From NCBI RefSeq assembly GCF_900106785.1, contig NZ_LT629844.1, positions 664,985 to 728,984 on the forward strand: DNA of 64,000 bases, given 5' to 3'. Shown one piece after another: positions 1-8,065 of the stretch (its first letter is position 1; each line of letters begins with the position of its first letter). Below the pieces are notes generated by a model. It did not search any database. It had not been told where the DNA came from and saw only the letters and a list, made by a program, of their open reading frames with translations. This stretch comes from Prevotellamassilia timonensis. Its GTDB lineage: Bacteria > Bacteroidota > Bacteroidia > Bacteroidales > Bacteroidaceae. The translations under genes were made by a program, and so were the position numbers.

Positions 1-673
1 TTTTATAGTAAGCCATTTCCAATTCTGCTGACGAGCGTTCAGCATCGCCAAACTTCAGTATGCAATAATCAAAGCCCTTGTGACCGGCAATCTGTCCGCT
101 TCTTATTTCTCCCGTTTTCGGATTTATCGCTATGATTGCCTTAGGTTGGCGACCGCCTGCTGATGTTCCGACAGCTATCAGCGACTGCATGGTCAGCGAT
201 TCGTCAGGCATAAGTCTTACATTCTCACGCTCAACGAATATTCTCTGGGCCAAATCTGTCAATGCTTTCATATTCAGCTTTTCCGACTTTCTGATGCCTG
301 ATGATTCGGGGATAAACTCCAAAGCTCCCATACCTCGCTTACCTATAAACGACAGAATTTCAAGCGGAGTAATCTCCTGATTGCGAATGCCTTTCTGTAT
401 GCGCCAGCACTCAAACACCTGGTCACCCCAAGCGTCAGGCAAAGAGTCTGCAAGAAAAGGAGGCAGTTTGCGGTAAAGCTTAGTTTCCTTGTCACCCATG
501 ATGGGACGTCGGCTAGCAGGTGACTTGACAGAAGCCACAAGTGGGAACGGATCAAGTCCTCCACCAAGGAAAGCTGGATTATACTCGAAAAACGAAATGC
601 CTCTCCTTGCATCCCAGGACAAGCGGCCGATTTCCTTGTCCCAAAGCATTATTTTCAAAGAACTTGCTATCAT
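1..673 (-). CDS. hipA: HipA-family serine/threonine kinase toxin (partial, 3' end outside window)
   Basis: Read on the minus strand from the ATG at 673, the frame stays open to the window edge (about 224 residues). It begins MIASSLKIMLWDKEIGRLSW and continues with the HipA N-terminal (couple_hipA) region: a FFEYNPAF-like segment around residue 30, LPDSLPDAWGD-like text (here LADSLPDAWGD) near 90, and an IGKRGMGALEF segment near 120, typical of HipA. It then reads VGTSAGGRQPKA, the HipA-type Gly-rich loop, into the kinase region. HipA proteins phosphorylate glutamyl-tRNA synthetase or other targets and cause growth arrest; which target applies here is unknown. The start overlaps the hipB stop as ATGA, so the two are translationally coupled. 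The catalytic Asp residues lie beyond the window. Confidence 0.9.
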   Translation of the reverse strand, partial: MIASSLKIMLWDKEIGRLSWDARRGISFFEYNPAFLGGGLDPFPLVASVKSPASRRPIMGDKETKLYRKLPPFLADSLPDAWGDQVFECWRIQKGIRNQEITPLEILSFIGKRGMGALEFIPESSGIRKSEKLNMKALTDLAQRIFVERENVRLMPDESLTMQSLIAVGTSAGGRQPKAIIAINPKTGEIRSGQIAGHKGFDYCILKFGDAERSSAELEMAYYK

Positions 674-978
674 GATTTCTTATGTCTAATTCGTTGAACT
701 TTCTTTTCTTTCTTCACAAGGTATGCAGATGGCGGTAAATCCGGCATCAGTTCGTCAAGCGCATCTATCAGACCGATTGCCTTCAGCAGCAAAAGGAAGG
801 TGCCGAGCGATACATTGCCCGATGTACCATTCTCAAACTTATGAATGGTAGTGATTGTAATACCCGATTGTTCAGATACCTCTTTCTGCGTCATATTGCT
901 ACGCAGACGGTAATCCTTGAATCTTGCACCAAGAAGTTTTACCAATTCCGGTATAGAATACTCGTAATAATCAATCAT
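670..978 (-). CDS. hipB: HipB-like XRE-family antitoxin/repressor
   Basis: 102 residues from the ATG at 978; an in-frame TTG at 1005 would add nine residues but is a weaker start. Residues about 18-75 form an HTH_3/Cro-CI fold: RLRSNMTQKEVSEQSGITITTIHKFENG is the helix-turn-helix with the usual TQ-x-VSEQSGI and F-E-NG signature, followed by a leucine-rich third helix (SLGTFLLLLKAIGL). The C-terminal tail is strongly basic (KKEKKVQRIRHKKS). In HipBA systems the antitoxin binds the toxin and represses its own operon. It lies directly upstream of hipA with a 4-nt overlap. An AT-rich palindrome at 1020-1039 upstream is a possible operator. Confidence 0.88.
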   Translation of the reverse strand: MIDYYEYSIPELVKLLGARFKDYRLRSNMTQKEVSEQSGITITTIHKFENGTSGNVSLGTFLLLLKAIGLIDALDELMPDLPPSAYLVKKEKKVQRIRHKKS

Positions 979-1019
979 GATTCGTTGCTTTAATTTACAC
1001 TGCAATATAAGTTAGATGA

Positions 1020-1039
1020 ATAATATGAGGTTATATTAT
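1020..1039 (-). promoter_or_regulatory. Candidate HipB operator palindrome
   Basis: ATAATAT, six bases, ATATTAT: a perfect 7-bp inverted repeat between the hipB start and a TATTTTTG -7-like box at 1062-1069. Placement suits autoregulation by the adjacent XRE protein. This is inferred only from symmetry and position; the region is AT-rich, so chance is possible. Confidence 0.35.
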
Positions 1040-1061
1040 ATTCTGCTTATACTTATGAATG

Positions 1062-1069
1062 CAAAAATA
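1062..1069 (-). promoter_or_regulatory. Probable hipBA -7 box
   Basis: On the minus strand this reads TATTTTTG, matching the Bacteroidota -7 consensus TAnnTTTG, about 85 nt upstream of the hipB ATG. No clear TTTG stands at the right distance upstream (best is GTTG with a 22-nt spacer), so the promoter is likely weak or regulated. Confidence 0.4.
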
Positions 1070-1192
1070 CTCATTTTTTTTCAATATCTATCAACTACCA
1101 TGAAGTTAACAGGTAGTTTTGTCAAGTATTTCCATACTTCATCACTTTTTTGCGCTATGTGATGGCGCAGAAGGTGATGTATACGTGTTGGC

Positions 1193-1247
1193 GGAATTAG
1201 TAAACAAGTTGATTAGTTAACCTGTTAACTGAAATTCCGCCAACGGG
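1193..1247. repeat. PAL2 palindromic repeat, short copy
   Basis: Begins GTTGGCGGAATTAGTAAAC and ends with the inverted AATTCCGCCAAC, with AAGTTGA/TTAACCTGTTAAC units between. This is the shortest of eight copies in the window. It sits in the 482-nt gap between hipB (minus) and the secreted protein (plus). The rest of that gap holds the hip promoter and the promoter at 1338-1368. Confidence 0.7.
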
Positions 1248-1337
1248 TATTACTAACATATCGACACTCATTCATTGTAGGATATGCTTGTTTTGTGCAC
1301 GAAAAGTAATTTTATATAGAAATAATATAACAAAATG

Positions 1338-1368
1338 TTTGCTGTTTAGAGAAATATGTCTACTTTTG
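1338..1368 (+). promoter_or_regulatory. Bacteroidota-type promoter for the secreted-protein pair
   Basis: TTTG at 1338-1341, a 19-nt spacer, and TACTTTTG at 1361-1368 match TTTG-N19-21-TAnnTTTG exactly. Transcription would start near 1375, leaving a leader of about 110 nt before the ATG at 1488. Confidence 0.75.
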
Positions 1369-1487
1369 TCAGCGAAACAAGATTACACAACTAAAATAAC
1401 GCGCCATATACCTAACACACAGCGTATGTCGTCATTTGTTTTACTTGTATCTTAGAATTATCAACCTAACATAACACCTATTTGTTT

Positions 1488-1982
1488 ATGAAAAAAACAC
1501 ACAAATGGTTAGGAGTCGCCCTGTGCGCCATGGCCTTCGGTGGTAGTGCACAAGCACAAAAACTGATGGTAGTGGAAATGCAGGACCGTGCCGATAACTG
1601 GTCTTGCGCATTGAGCAAGATTTCGGCTGCCACTTTCCTCAATGGCCAAATCAGTTTTGGGGCCGATGAAGGCGAAACTACAACCACTCTCAAGGCCATC
1701 GACCTGAAGGGTATCGAAAAAATCACCTTTGTCGACGATCCCACAGCCGTCAAATCCGTAGTAGCAAGTCCTGCAGCAAAGTTGCGTGCCGTGGTAATGG
1801 GCAACACACTGCGTGTAAAGGGCTATTCGGGCCCGGCCACCCGTTTGACTATTGTGGCTGCTACAGGCCAGACCATACAGAATTATGGCACATGGCGTGG
1901 AGGTGACATCAATATTGCCACACTCACTCCGGGCGTCTATATTGCAAAGGTAGGCAACCAAACATTCAAGTTCAGCAAGTAA
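1488..1982 (+). CDS. Small secreted protein with Por/type IX-like C-terminal domain
   Basis: 164 residues from the ATG at 1488; the in-frame TTG two codons earlier is less likely. A Sec signal peptide (MKKTHKWLGVALC...GSAQA|Q) is clear. Residues about 25-85 form a short domain with the pattern LMVVEMQD...IDLKGIEKITFVDD, which resembles the start of the next gene (MVIFDAAG...VDRIQQITF). The last 60 residues (LRVKGYSGPATRLTIV...GVYIAKVGNQTFKFSK) have the beta-sandwich pattern and GVYIxKV ending of type A T9SS sorting domains, common in Bacteroidota. This suggests export to the outer surface or secretion. No catalytic motif is visible and the function is unknown. It is followed 72 nt later by a second secreted protein, probably in the same transcript. 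Confidence 0.75.
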   Translation: MKKTHKWLGVALCAMAFGGSAQAQKLMVVEMQDRADNWSCALSKISAATFLNGQISFGADEGETTTTLKAIDLKGIEKITFVDDPTAVKSVVASPAAKLRAVVMGNTLRVKGYSGPATRLTIVAATGQTIQNYGTWRGGDINIATLTPGVYIAKVGNQTFKFSK

Positions 1983-2054
1983 CTAAAAACACATTCACCC
2001 AAGTGTCACCGCACACATGTAGCGGCGCACAGGTATAAAAAGTATAATCAGTCT

Positions 2055-3404
2055 ATGAAAAAAGTATACATCACCCTTCTTTCGGCCCTCTTTGCCGGTA
2101 GTGCATTTGCACAAACTTTGTCAAACGACCGTATGGTCATTTTCGATGCAGCAGGCAACACACACCCCTTTGCTGTAGATCGCATACAGCAAATCACTTT
2201 CCCAACAGTTGATGGCGAAGCAAGTGCAGCTATTACGGTCAAGGGCATTGACCGCGACAGTGTGACGTTTGTCGTAACACGTAACGACTTCTGTATGAAC
2301 TTCAAACTCGACATTCTGCCCACAACCACTGCCGACATGCTGAGCGATGCCGCAGCAGCTGCCTATGTTGACAAAAATAACAAGACTGTTTACTCAATGG
2401 ACTTTACCAATGGCAAGGTAGAGTTGGCAAGTTTTGGTGCTACACCACTTACCGACTATACTGCTATCACCGTAGGTCTCGACCAATATGGCACACCCTG
2501 TGGCGTAAGTCGTGCCAACTTCCAAACACTGCCTGCAGTGTTGGTTGGCGACCCCAAGGTTGAGACTGTGGCCGACAGCACAGTGATAGGTCAGCGCGAG
2601 TTCTCAATTGGTACTTTGGCCAATGCCGACGTCAAGGGTTATGCACTCCTTGCTGGCGAGAAAGGATCTATCCAGAAGCAGTACAAGCAGTTCGCTCCCA
2701 TGTTTGGTTACAAAAACTTTGGCGAAATGGTGAAAGGTTGGGGCTTTAACCATACATTGGAGGAAGGTCAAACAACTTGGAAGCCTATAAAGGATTCTTG
2801 GACCTCTATGGATCCCGGTACCGAATACGAAGTATTTGTTCAGGCATGGGACGCCAACGACAACTTCACACCTTGCGACACCATCACCATTACCACACAG
2901 ACAAAGGGTGGCCAGGGCGCAGCTTCGGTTGACATCGCTCTTGGCGATTACAGGTTGACCGATTGGGAAGGTGAGCAAAAGTACAGCCAGTTTATCACCT
3001 TCACTCCCAACGATCAGACAAGCGTTTACCGTTTCAATGTGTACAAGGCTGAGCAATATGATGCCGATCCCGAAGGTGCAAACAGCTACGTAGCTCAGGA
3101 TCCTCCCATGCCCGTGGCTAAATGGTTCTTCTATGAGCCTATAACAACCGATTTCCAGATCGATCCCAATACCGAGGCTGTAGCAGTAGCTGCTGCCAAG
3201 AATGCCAATGGCGAGTGGGGTACAGTTTGCGTTAAGCGTTTCACTACTCCTTCTGCCACTGCACCGGCCGCTGCACCTGCCATGAAGGCTAATGCCAAGA
3301 CAGGCTTTGTAGCTCGTCAGCGTCACAACTTCACCGTAACCATGCCTCAGGCTGGCCGTTTGCCCAAGTTTGGCAAGGTAAGCACTGGTGTCATCATGAA
3401 GTAA
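2055..3404 (+). CDS. Secreted protein of unknown function, 449 residues
   Basis: Starts MKKVYITLLSALFAGSAFAQ, a signal peptide with an AFA|Q cleavage site. The mature N-terminus (RMVIFDAAGNTHPFAVDRIQQITFP) parallels that of the preceding gene, so the pair share a small N-terminal module. The body is beta-rich, with a segment around residues 175-285 resembling a fibronectin III/Ig-like strand pattern (GTEYEVFVQAWDANDNFTPCDTITITTQ). An Ala/Pro-rich linker (SATAPAAAPAMKANAK) precedes the C-terminus. No enzyme motif and no obvious T9SS signature are seen. A terminator follows at 3446, so it ends the two-gene unit. Extracytoplasmic location is well supported; the role is not known. Confidence 0.7.
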   Translation: MKKVYITLLSALFAGSAFAQTLSNDRMVIFDAAGNTHPFAVDRIQQITFPTVDGEASAAITVKGIDRDSVTFVVTRNDFCMNFKLDILPTTTADMLSDAAAAAYVDKNNKTVYSMDFTNGKVELASFGATPLTDYTAITVGLDQYGTPCGVSRANFQTLPAVLVGDPKVETVADSTVIGQREFSIGTLANADVKGYALLAGEKGSIQKQYKQFAPMFGYKNFGEMVKGWGFNHTLEEGQTTWKPIKDSWTSMDPGTEYEVFVQAWDANDNFTPCDTITITTQTKGGQGAASVDIALGDYRLTDWEGEQKYSQFITFTPNDQTSVYRFNVYKAEQYDADPEGANSYVAQDPPMPVAKWFFYEPITTDFQIDPNTEAVAVAAAKNANGEWGTVCVKRFTTPSATAPAAAPAMKANAKTGFVARQRHNFTVTMPQAGRLPKFGKVSTGVIMK

Positions 3405-3445
3405 TTCAACGTTCCGATACACCGCGTAGTATTTATAAAGTTTTA

Positions 3446-3490
3446 CTGCCCGTCCGCTGTTCTCACACAGTATGGACGGGCAGTTTGCGT
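3446..3490 (+). terminator. Intrinsic terminator of the secreted-protein unit
   Basis: CTGCCCGTCC (3446-3455) pairs perfectly with GGACGGGCAG (3474-3483), an 18-nt loop, followed by TTTGCGTTGTT. It lies 42 nt after the stop of the 449-residue protein. Confidence 0.75.
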
Positions 3491-3584
3491 TGTTAGGTAG
3501 GTTGTGGGGGATATGAATTGTTGCAGTGATTGTATCTTACACAAAAAGCAGCCCCGTGCCACTCTATGTATCGGAATATATCGT

Positions 3585-3592
3585 TACCTTTG
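3585..3592 (+). promoter_or_regulatory. -7 box of the nitroreductase gene
   Basis: TACCTTTG fits TAnnTTTG, 26 nt before the ATG at 3618, giving a short leader. No TTTG is visible at the matching -33 position. Confidence 0.5.
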
Positions 3593-3617
3593 TGTTCAAA
3601 CCCAAACAAAACAAATT

Positions 3618-4346
3618 ATGACAAGACGTTCAATACGCAAATATAGTACACGTGATATAGATGATGCGTTACTCAACAGCTTGCTTGCCGAGGCCGAACA
3701 TACTCAAACCATGGGTAACTTGCAGTTGTATTCGGTGGTGGTGACACGCAGCAGCGAAATGAAGCAAAAACTCGCACCAGCACATTTCAATCAGCCCATG
3801 GTGACGCAGGCTCCTGTTGTGCTCACATTCTGTGCCGACTATAACCGCACAACACAATGGGGATTGCAGCGCAAGGGGCACCCCGGTTACGACAACTTCC
3901 TTTCATACCAAAATGCGGCAACCGATGCACTGCTCTATTGTCAGCGTTTTTGCGATTTGGCTGAGGCTGCAGGTCTTGGCTTGTGCTTTCTTGGTACAAC
4001 CATTTATCAGCCGCAACTTATTGTCGATGTACTCAAACTGCCGCGTTTGGTAATGCCTGTGGCTACCATTACGCTTGGCTGGCCCGACGAAAATCCGCCG
4101 GTAAGCGATCGCTTGCCGCTCACCGCCATTCGTCACGACGAAACATATCAGCCTGTTACGCCCGATACAATAAACCGCGATTACGCAGCAAAAGAGGCTT
4201 TACCCGAAAACAAAGAGTTGGTACAAGTAAACGGCACCGAAACATTGGCGCAAATATTTACCGACATTCGTTATACTGCTGCCGATTGCCGTGCCATGTC
4301 CCAAACATTGCTCGACACCTTGCGCAAACAGGGCTTTGCTTGCTAA
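3618..4346 (+). CDS. Nitroreductase-family NAD(P)H:FMN oxidoreductase (NfsA-like)
   Basis: 242 residues from MTRRSIRKYSTRDID; the open frame begins earlier but this ATG has the promoter at 3585 just upstream and starts with the family's RRSIRxY FMN-phosphate-binding motif. Other family features are visible: NLQLYSVVVTR near residue 35, a QNAATDALLYCQRFCDLAEAAGLGLCFLGT helix and loop near 100-130, and PVATITLGWPDE near 155, all typical of NfsA/FRP-type nitroreductases. These enzymes reduce nitro compounds, quinones or flavins with FMN as cofactor. The physiological substrate cannot be told. The last 50 residues (after TYQPVTPDTINRDY) are a C-terminal extension as in NfsA-like proteins. It stands alone on the plus strand, bounded by repeats downstream. 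Confidence 0.82.
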   Translation: MTRRSIRKYSTRDIDDALLNSLLAEAEHTQTMGNLQLYSVVVTRSSEMKQKLAPAHFNQPMVTQAPVVLTFCADYNRTTQWGLQRKGHPGYDNFLSYQNAATDALLYCQRFCDLAEAAGLGLCFLGTTIYQPQLIVDVLKLPRLVMPVATITLGWPDENPPVSDRLPLTAIRHDETYQPVTPDTINRDYAAKEALPENKELVQVNGTETLAQIFTDIRYTAADCRAMSQTLLDTLRKQGFAC

Positions 4347-4352
4347 TTATTG

Positions 4353-4570
4353 TCCGGTAAAACGTAAACATACGAACGGACTCAAGCACCAAACGCAAGC
4401 ACTAATGGGGGCGACGCGTCCCGCGTCGGAAATCAGGGCAAAGGCTCACAGCCAGTCGTGTAATTAGCGCTGTCTGTGAGCCTTTATATTTAGTGTATGA
4501 ACATGGCTTTTTCCCCGACGCGAGACGCGTCGCCCCCATTAGTGCTTGCGTTTAGTGCTTGCGCTTTCGT
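4353..4570. repeat. PAL1 palindromic repeat, full copy
   Basis: Left arm starting TAATGGGGGCGACGCG at 4403 and inverted right arm ending CGTCGCCCCCATTA at 4541. The outer end GGTAAAACGTAAACATACGAACGG is seen at 4357. The loop carries its own hairpin (AAAGGCTCACAG ... CTGTGAGCCTTT). First of three tandem copies filling the 573-nt gap between the nitroreductase gene and tcdA. Confidence 0.85.
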
Positions 4571-4590
4571 GCTTGAAGAAACGCAAGCAC

Positions 4591-4729
4591 TAATGGGGGC
4601 GACGCGTCCCGCGTCGGAAATCAAGGCAAAGGCTCACAGCCAGTCGTGTAATTAGCGCTGTCTGTGAGCCTTTATATTTAGTGTATGAACATGGCTTTTT
4701 CCCCGACGCGAGACGCGTCGCCCCCATTA
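4591..4729. repeat. PAL1 palindromic repeat, tandem copy 2
   Basis: Nearly identical to the copy at 4403-4541, including the inner AAAGGCTCACAG/CTGTGAGCCTTT hairpin. Spacing to its neighbours is 188 and 201 bp, and short GCTTGCGTTTAGT-type units lie between. Confidence 0.85.
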
Positions 4730-4791
4730 GTGGTAGCGTTTTGTGGTTGCGCTTAGTGGTAGCGTTTTCGTGCTTGAAGAAACGCAAGCAC

Positions 4792-4918
4792 TAATGGGGG
4801 CGACGCGTCCCGCGTCGGGAAAATCAAGGCAAAGGCTCACAGCTAGTCGTGTAATTAGCGCTGTCTGTGAGCCTTTATTTAGTGTATGAGCAGCGCATTT
4901 TTCCCGCGGCGCGCGTCC
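4792..4918. repeat. PAL1 palindromic repeat, degenerate tandem copy 3
   Basis: Left arm intact; right arm decays to CCCGCGGCGCGCGTCC where it meets the tcdA stop codon. The inner hairpin remains and may act as a terminator for both converging genes. Confidence 0.7.
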
Positions 4919-4919
4919 A

Positions 4920-5732
4920 TCAGCGAGCACCGCTCGCTGTGGCATCTTGCATAATCAGTCCTGCAATAGTAAAGCCAAATATGGCCGTGATGTGCGAAAG
5001 GCTTCCGTTGATTTGAGCCTTCGAACTGCACCATTCATGGTTAAGCAAGTCTGGGTCGCCGGGACCGTTTTCAGCTTTCGGACACAGACATGCTGCTGTG
5101 CCGCAGGCATGACTCTGTCCAAGGTTGGGCAACAACTCCTCGCTGTACACACACTTAAACTTGTGGGCAGGAAAAATATGCTGCTTCTTGAATTTGCGGC
5201 GTAGTGCGGCACCTAACGGGCAGCCCTTCACTTTCCAAAATTCTGCCACCGCCACTTTGGTTGGGTCCATTTTCAGCGCAGCGCCCATCGACGAGAAAAA
5301 TTTCGCTTTCGTGCGGCAGGCGTTAAGAATAAGCAGCGCTTTGTCCTGTAACGAGTCAATCGCATCGACAATGTAGTCATAGTTCTCAATGCCAAATTCG
5401 TTGGCAGTGCTTTCCGTGTATATCTTTTGCATGGCCGTGATGTCAGCCTTTGGGTTGATGCTGAGCAAACGCTCTTTCAGAGCCTCAACCTTCACCATGC
5501 CAATCGTCTTCATGGTGGCCATGATCTGACGGTTCACGTTAGTTATGCACACACGGTCCGAATCAACAATGGTCAGGTGTTTGATGCCTGACCGCACTAA
5601 ACTTTCGGCACACCAACTACCCACGCCGCCCACGCCAAAGATAATGACGCGCTTTTCGGCCAGCAAATCCATTGTGTCGGCCCCAAGCAAACGTTCAGAG
5701 CGGTTATATATAGCTTTCTCTATGCTTCCCAT
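4920..5732 (-). CDS. tcdA: tRNA threonylcarbamoyladenosine dehydratase (TcdA/YgdL)
   Basis: 270 residues, the normal size for the family. It belongs to the E1/ThiF superfamily: the Rossmann ATP-binding loop IIFGVGGVGSW at residues 29-39, DSD plus the arginine-finger segment TNVNRQ around 57-69, and YDYIVDAIDSLQDKALL near 120. The C-terminal helix (GSLSHITAIFGFTIAGLIMQ) is typical of TcdA. The enzyme uses ATP to cyclise t6A37 of ANN-decoding tRNAs to ct6A. Its start codon overlaps the end of the upstream HAD gene by 13 nt, so the two are cotranscribed. The 3' end runs into degenerate repeat sequence, and its last codons lie in a small GCGAGC/GCTCGC palindrome. Confident family call. Confidence 0.9.
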   Translation of the reverse strand: MGSIEKAIYNRSERLLGADTMDLLAEKRVIIFGVGGVGSWCAESLVRSGIKHLTIVDSDRVCITNVNRQIMATMKTIGMVKVEALKERLLSINPKADITAMQKIYTESTANEFGIENYDYIVDAIDSLQDKALLILNACRTKAKFFSSMGAALKMDPTKVAVAEFWKVKGCPLGAALRRKFKKQHIFPAHKFKCVYSEELLPNLGQSHACGTAACLCPKAENGPGDPDLLNHEWCSSKAQINGSLSHITAIFGFTIAGLIMQDATASGAR

Positions 5733-6448
5733 TCAGTATTCAGTGTATTAAAGTTTTGAGCCAATGCAGTCATCGAGTCGAACAGCACGTTGGCACCTTC
5801 GTCTGTCAGCACCTTTTCGGGCAGAGGGCCAGTATTTACTGCAATAGTAAAAATGCCAGCGGCCACACCAGCGCGCACGCCGAGCGGTGCATTCTCAACC
5901 ACCAGGGCCTCGTCAGCACCAACGCCAGCCTTTTCAAGTCCCATAAGGTAAGGCTCAGGGTTAGGCTTGCCATGCTTCACGTCCTTGCTCGACACAATGA
6001 GTTCGGGGGTGAAAAATCCAGGGTAGTTATGGTCAAGCCGGTCGAGCAACGACTTTTGTCCGCTGCCTGTCACAACCACAATGGTCAGTCCTGCGGCCTT
6101 TACCTCTTGCAGCACCTGCAGTGCGCCAGGCATTTTGGGCGCTTCAGGACAAGCGTTGAACAAACGGCACTTCTCCTTGTATATCTGTTCAATCTCCTCG
6201 GCCGTGGCGTCGCGTTTCCAATAGCGGTTAGCCAATATGTTGATAGTTGATGCACCAGTGCGTCCCTCGTGCATATAAGCCTCTTCAGGCTCCATGTCAA
6301 GGCCGAACTCCGTGCATACTTTGGCCCATGAGGCAGCATGATTGGGCATGGAGTCGAACAGCACACCGTCCATGTCGAACAGTACAGCACGCAACTTTCG
6401 TGCAGGTTTACCTTTGCGGTAAGCGTCAATTTGCGACTTAAACGTCAT
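5720..6448 (-). CDS. HAD-superfamily phosphatase / beta-phosphoglucomutase-like
   Basis: 242 residues from the ATG at 6448; an open extension upstream runs through a hairpin and is unlikely to be coding. Motif I is AVLFDMDGVLFDSMPNH (nucleophile Asp and DxDG-type acid/base) at about residues 20-36. An alpha-helical cap follows, then motif II VVVTGSGQKSL, motif III lysine in SSKDVKHGKPNPEPYL, and motif IV VVENAPLGVRAGVAAG. This order is that of beta-phosphoglucomutase/GPH-type subfamily IA enzymes with a C1 cap. Substrate is likely a small sugar phosphate or phosphoglycolate-like compound; it cannot be fixed from sequence. It lies between pgi and tcdA in one direction, which hints at central carbon metabolism for the upstream pair. 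A strong hairpin stands 31 nt before its start. Confidence 0.82.
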   Translation of the reverse strand: MTFKSQIDAYRKGKPARKLRAVLFDMDGVLFDSMPNHAASWAKVCTEFGLDMEPEEAYMHEGRTGASTINILANRYWKRDATAEEIEQIYKEKCRLFNACPEAPKMPGALQVLQEVKAAGLTIVVVTGSGQKSLLDRLDHNYPGFFTPELIVSSKDVKHGKPNPEPYLMGLEKAGVGADEALVVENAPLGVRAGVAAGIFTIAVNTGPLPEKVLTDEGANVLFDSMTALAQNFNTLNTEWEA

Positions 6449-6478
6449 GTGAATATGATCTTTTTTAGCTACAAAACG

Positions 6479-6539
6479 GCAGACACGGCTATGGCATTCC
6501 CCTCTTCGTTCAGGAGGGCGGTGCCATGGTCGTGTCTGC
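6479..6539 (-). promoter_or_regulatory. Strong stem-loop in the leader of the HAD gene
   Basis: GCAGACACG (6479-6487) pairs with CGTGTCTGC (6531-6539), and the stem extends inward through ATGGCA/TGCCAT and CCTC/GAGG. On the minus strand it is followed by GTTTTGTAGCTAAAAAAG. It could be the pgi terminator, an attenuator or an mRNA-stability element; the sequence does not decide. Confidence 0.55.
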
Positions 6540-6550
6540 TTCGTAATAAT

Positions 6551-6679
6551 CCTTGGTTGACAGGTTAACAAGTAAGTATGTTATACACTTTATTATGTTA
6601 AAGTTAGAATGGTTAGAAACCTTTGGCAAATCTACCAATGTTAACCCGTTATCTTGTCAACTAATTCCGCCAACGCGTT
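6551..6679. repeat. PAL2 palindromic repeat
   Basis: Contains TTGACAGGTTAACAAGTAAG on one side and GTTAACCCGTTATC ... AATTCCGCCAACGCG on the other. The GCG end abuts the pgi stop codon directly (TAA at 6683-6681). Confidence 0.75.
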
Positions 6680-6680
6680 A

Positions 6681-8027
6681 TTATAGTCTGGCCTTGATGG
6701 CTTCAGTCTCCTTTTCATAGCCAGGTTTGCCGAGCAAAGCAAACATGTTCTTCTTGTATGCCTCAACGCCCGGTTGGTTGAACGGGTTAACCTCGAGCAG
6801 CAAACCGCTGATGCCGCAGGCACGCTCAAAGAAGTAAATCATCTGGCCGAGGTGGTACTCGTCAAGTCGTTCAACCACCAGTCGCATATTAGGCACACCG
6901 CCATCAACGTGGGCCAGCTGCGTGCCAAGTTCGGCCATCTTGTTCACCTCGTCTACGCGCTTGCCTTCAAGGAAGTTAAGTCCGTCAAGGTTCTCATCGT
7001 CGTGGGGGAAGAGTACGGTGTGCTCAGGAGTCTCCACCGAAACAACCGTTTCAAATATGGTGCGTTCGCCCTCTTGAATCCATTGGCCCATTGAGTGCAA
7101 GTCAGTAGTAAAGTCAACAGCTGCGGGGAAAATGCCCTTGCCGTCCTTACCCTCGCTCTCGCCATAGAGCTGCTTCCACCATTCGTTCATGTAGTGGAGC
7201 TTAGGTTGGAAGTTAACCAATATTTCAGTCTTCTTGCCATTGGCATAGAGAGCGTTGCGCACGGCAGCGTATTGTTCAGCAGGGTTTTCTGCAAAAGGCA
7301 CTTCAGGTGCAGTGAGTTTCTCCATGTCGGCAGCACCCTTCACAAGTGCTTCAATGTCAAAACCGGCACAAGCAATGGGCAGCAAACCTACAGGTGTGAG
7401 CACTGAGAAACGGCCGCCTACATTGTCGGGAATGATAAAACTCTTATAGCCTTCCTTGTCAGCGGTCACGCGTGCGGCACCCTTCTTGGCATCAGTAACG
7501 GCCACAATCACCTTGCGTGCCATTTCAATGCCGCGTTGCTCCTCGCATTGCTTGCGCAGCAAGCGGAAAGCCAAAGCTGTCTCGGTAGTAGTACCACTCT
7601 TCGAGATGTTGATCACGCCAAATTTGCGACCCTTCAAGTAGGTTGTCAACTCGTAAAGATAGTCCTCGCCAATATTGTTACCAGCAAAGAGCATGATGGG
7701 ATTTTTGCCATCATTGGCAAGCCATTCAAAGCTGTTGCCGAGTGCTTCGATCACGGCACGTGCACCCAGGTAGCTACCGCCGATACCGGCCACTACAATG
7801 GTGTCGCAGTTTTCGCGCAGCACCTTGGCGGTCTCTTTCAGGTCTGCCAAATGTTCGGGTGTGATTGACGATGCCAAGTGCATCCAGCCCAAAAAGTCAT
7901 TGCCAGCGCATGTGCTATCTTCGAGTGCCTTTTGTGCTGCTTTAACGCGGGGTTCGAGTGCCTCAACGGCACCAGCTGCTAAAAATTGTGCAGCCTTGCT
8001 TACTTCTAAACGAATATTCTTGCTCAT
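6681..8027 (-). CDS. pgi: Glucose-6-phosphate isomerase
   Basis: 448 residues, the size of the short bacterial Pgi type. Signature regions are all present: [19 protein letters not shown] near residue 78, [19 protein letters not shown] near 140 (sugar-phosphate SIS site), [19 protein letters not shown] near 200 (Pgi signature 1), and [19 protein letters not shown] near 420 (signature 2). The enzyme interconverts glucose-6-phosphate and fructose-6-phosphate in the cytoplasm. The gene is preceded by four tandem promoter-bearing repeat units (8066-8360) and followed by a HAD phosphatase and tcdA on the same strand. The start [11 protein letters not shown] is 38 nt downstream of the nearest -7 box, leaving a short leader. 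Confidence 0.96.
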   Translation of the reverse strand: MSKNIRLEVSKAAQFLAAGAVEALEPRVKAAQKALEDSTCAGNDFLGWMHLASSITPEHLADLKETAKVLRENCDTIVVAGIGGSYLGARAVIEALGNSFEWLANDGKNPIMLFAGNNIGEDYLYELTTYLKGRKFGVINISKSGTTTETALAFRLLRKQCEEQRGIEMARKVIVAVTDAKKGAARVTADKEGYKSFIIPDNVGGRFSVLTPVGLLPIACAGFDIEALVKGAADMEKLTAPEVPFAENPAEQYAAVRNALYANGKKTEILVNFQPKLHYMNEWWKQLYGESEGKDGKGIFPAAVDFTTDLHSMGQWIQEGERTIFETVVSVETPEHTVLFPHDDENLDGLNFLEGKRVDEVNKMAELGTQLAHVDGGVPNMRLVVERLDEYHLGQMIYFFERACGISGLLLEVNPFNQPGVEAYKKNMFALLGKPGYEKETEAIKARL

Positions 8028-8065
8028 AATACAATATAAGTATGTACTAATTTAGTTTGTGGGGG

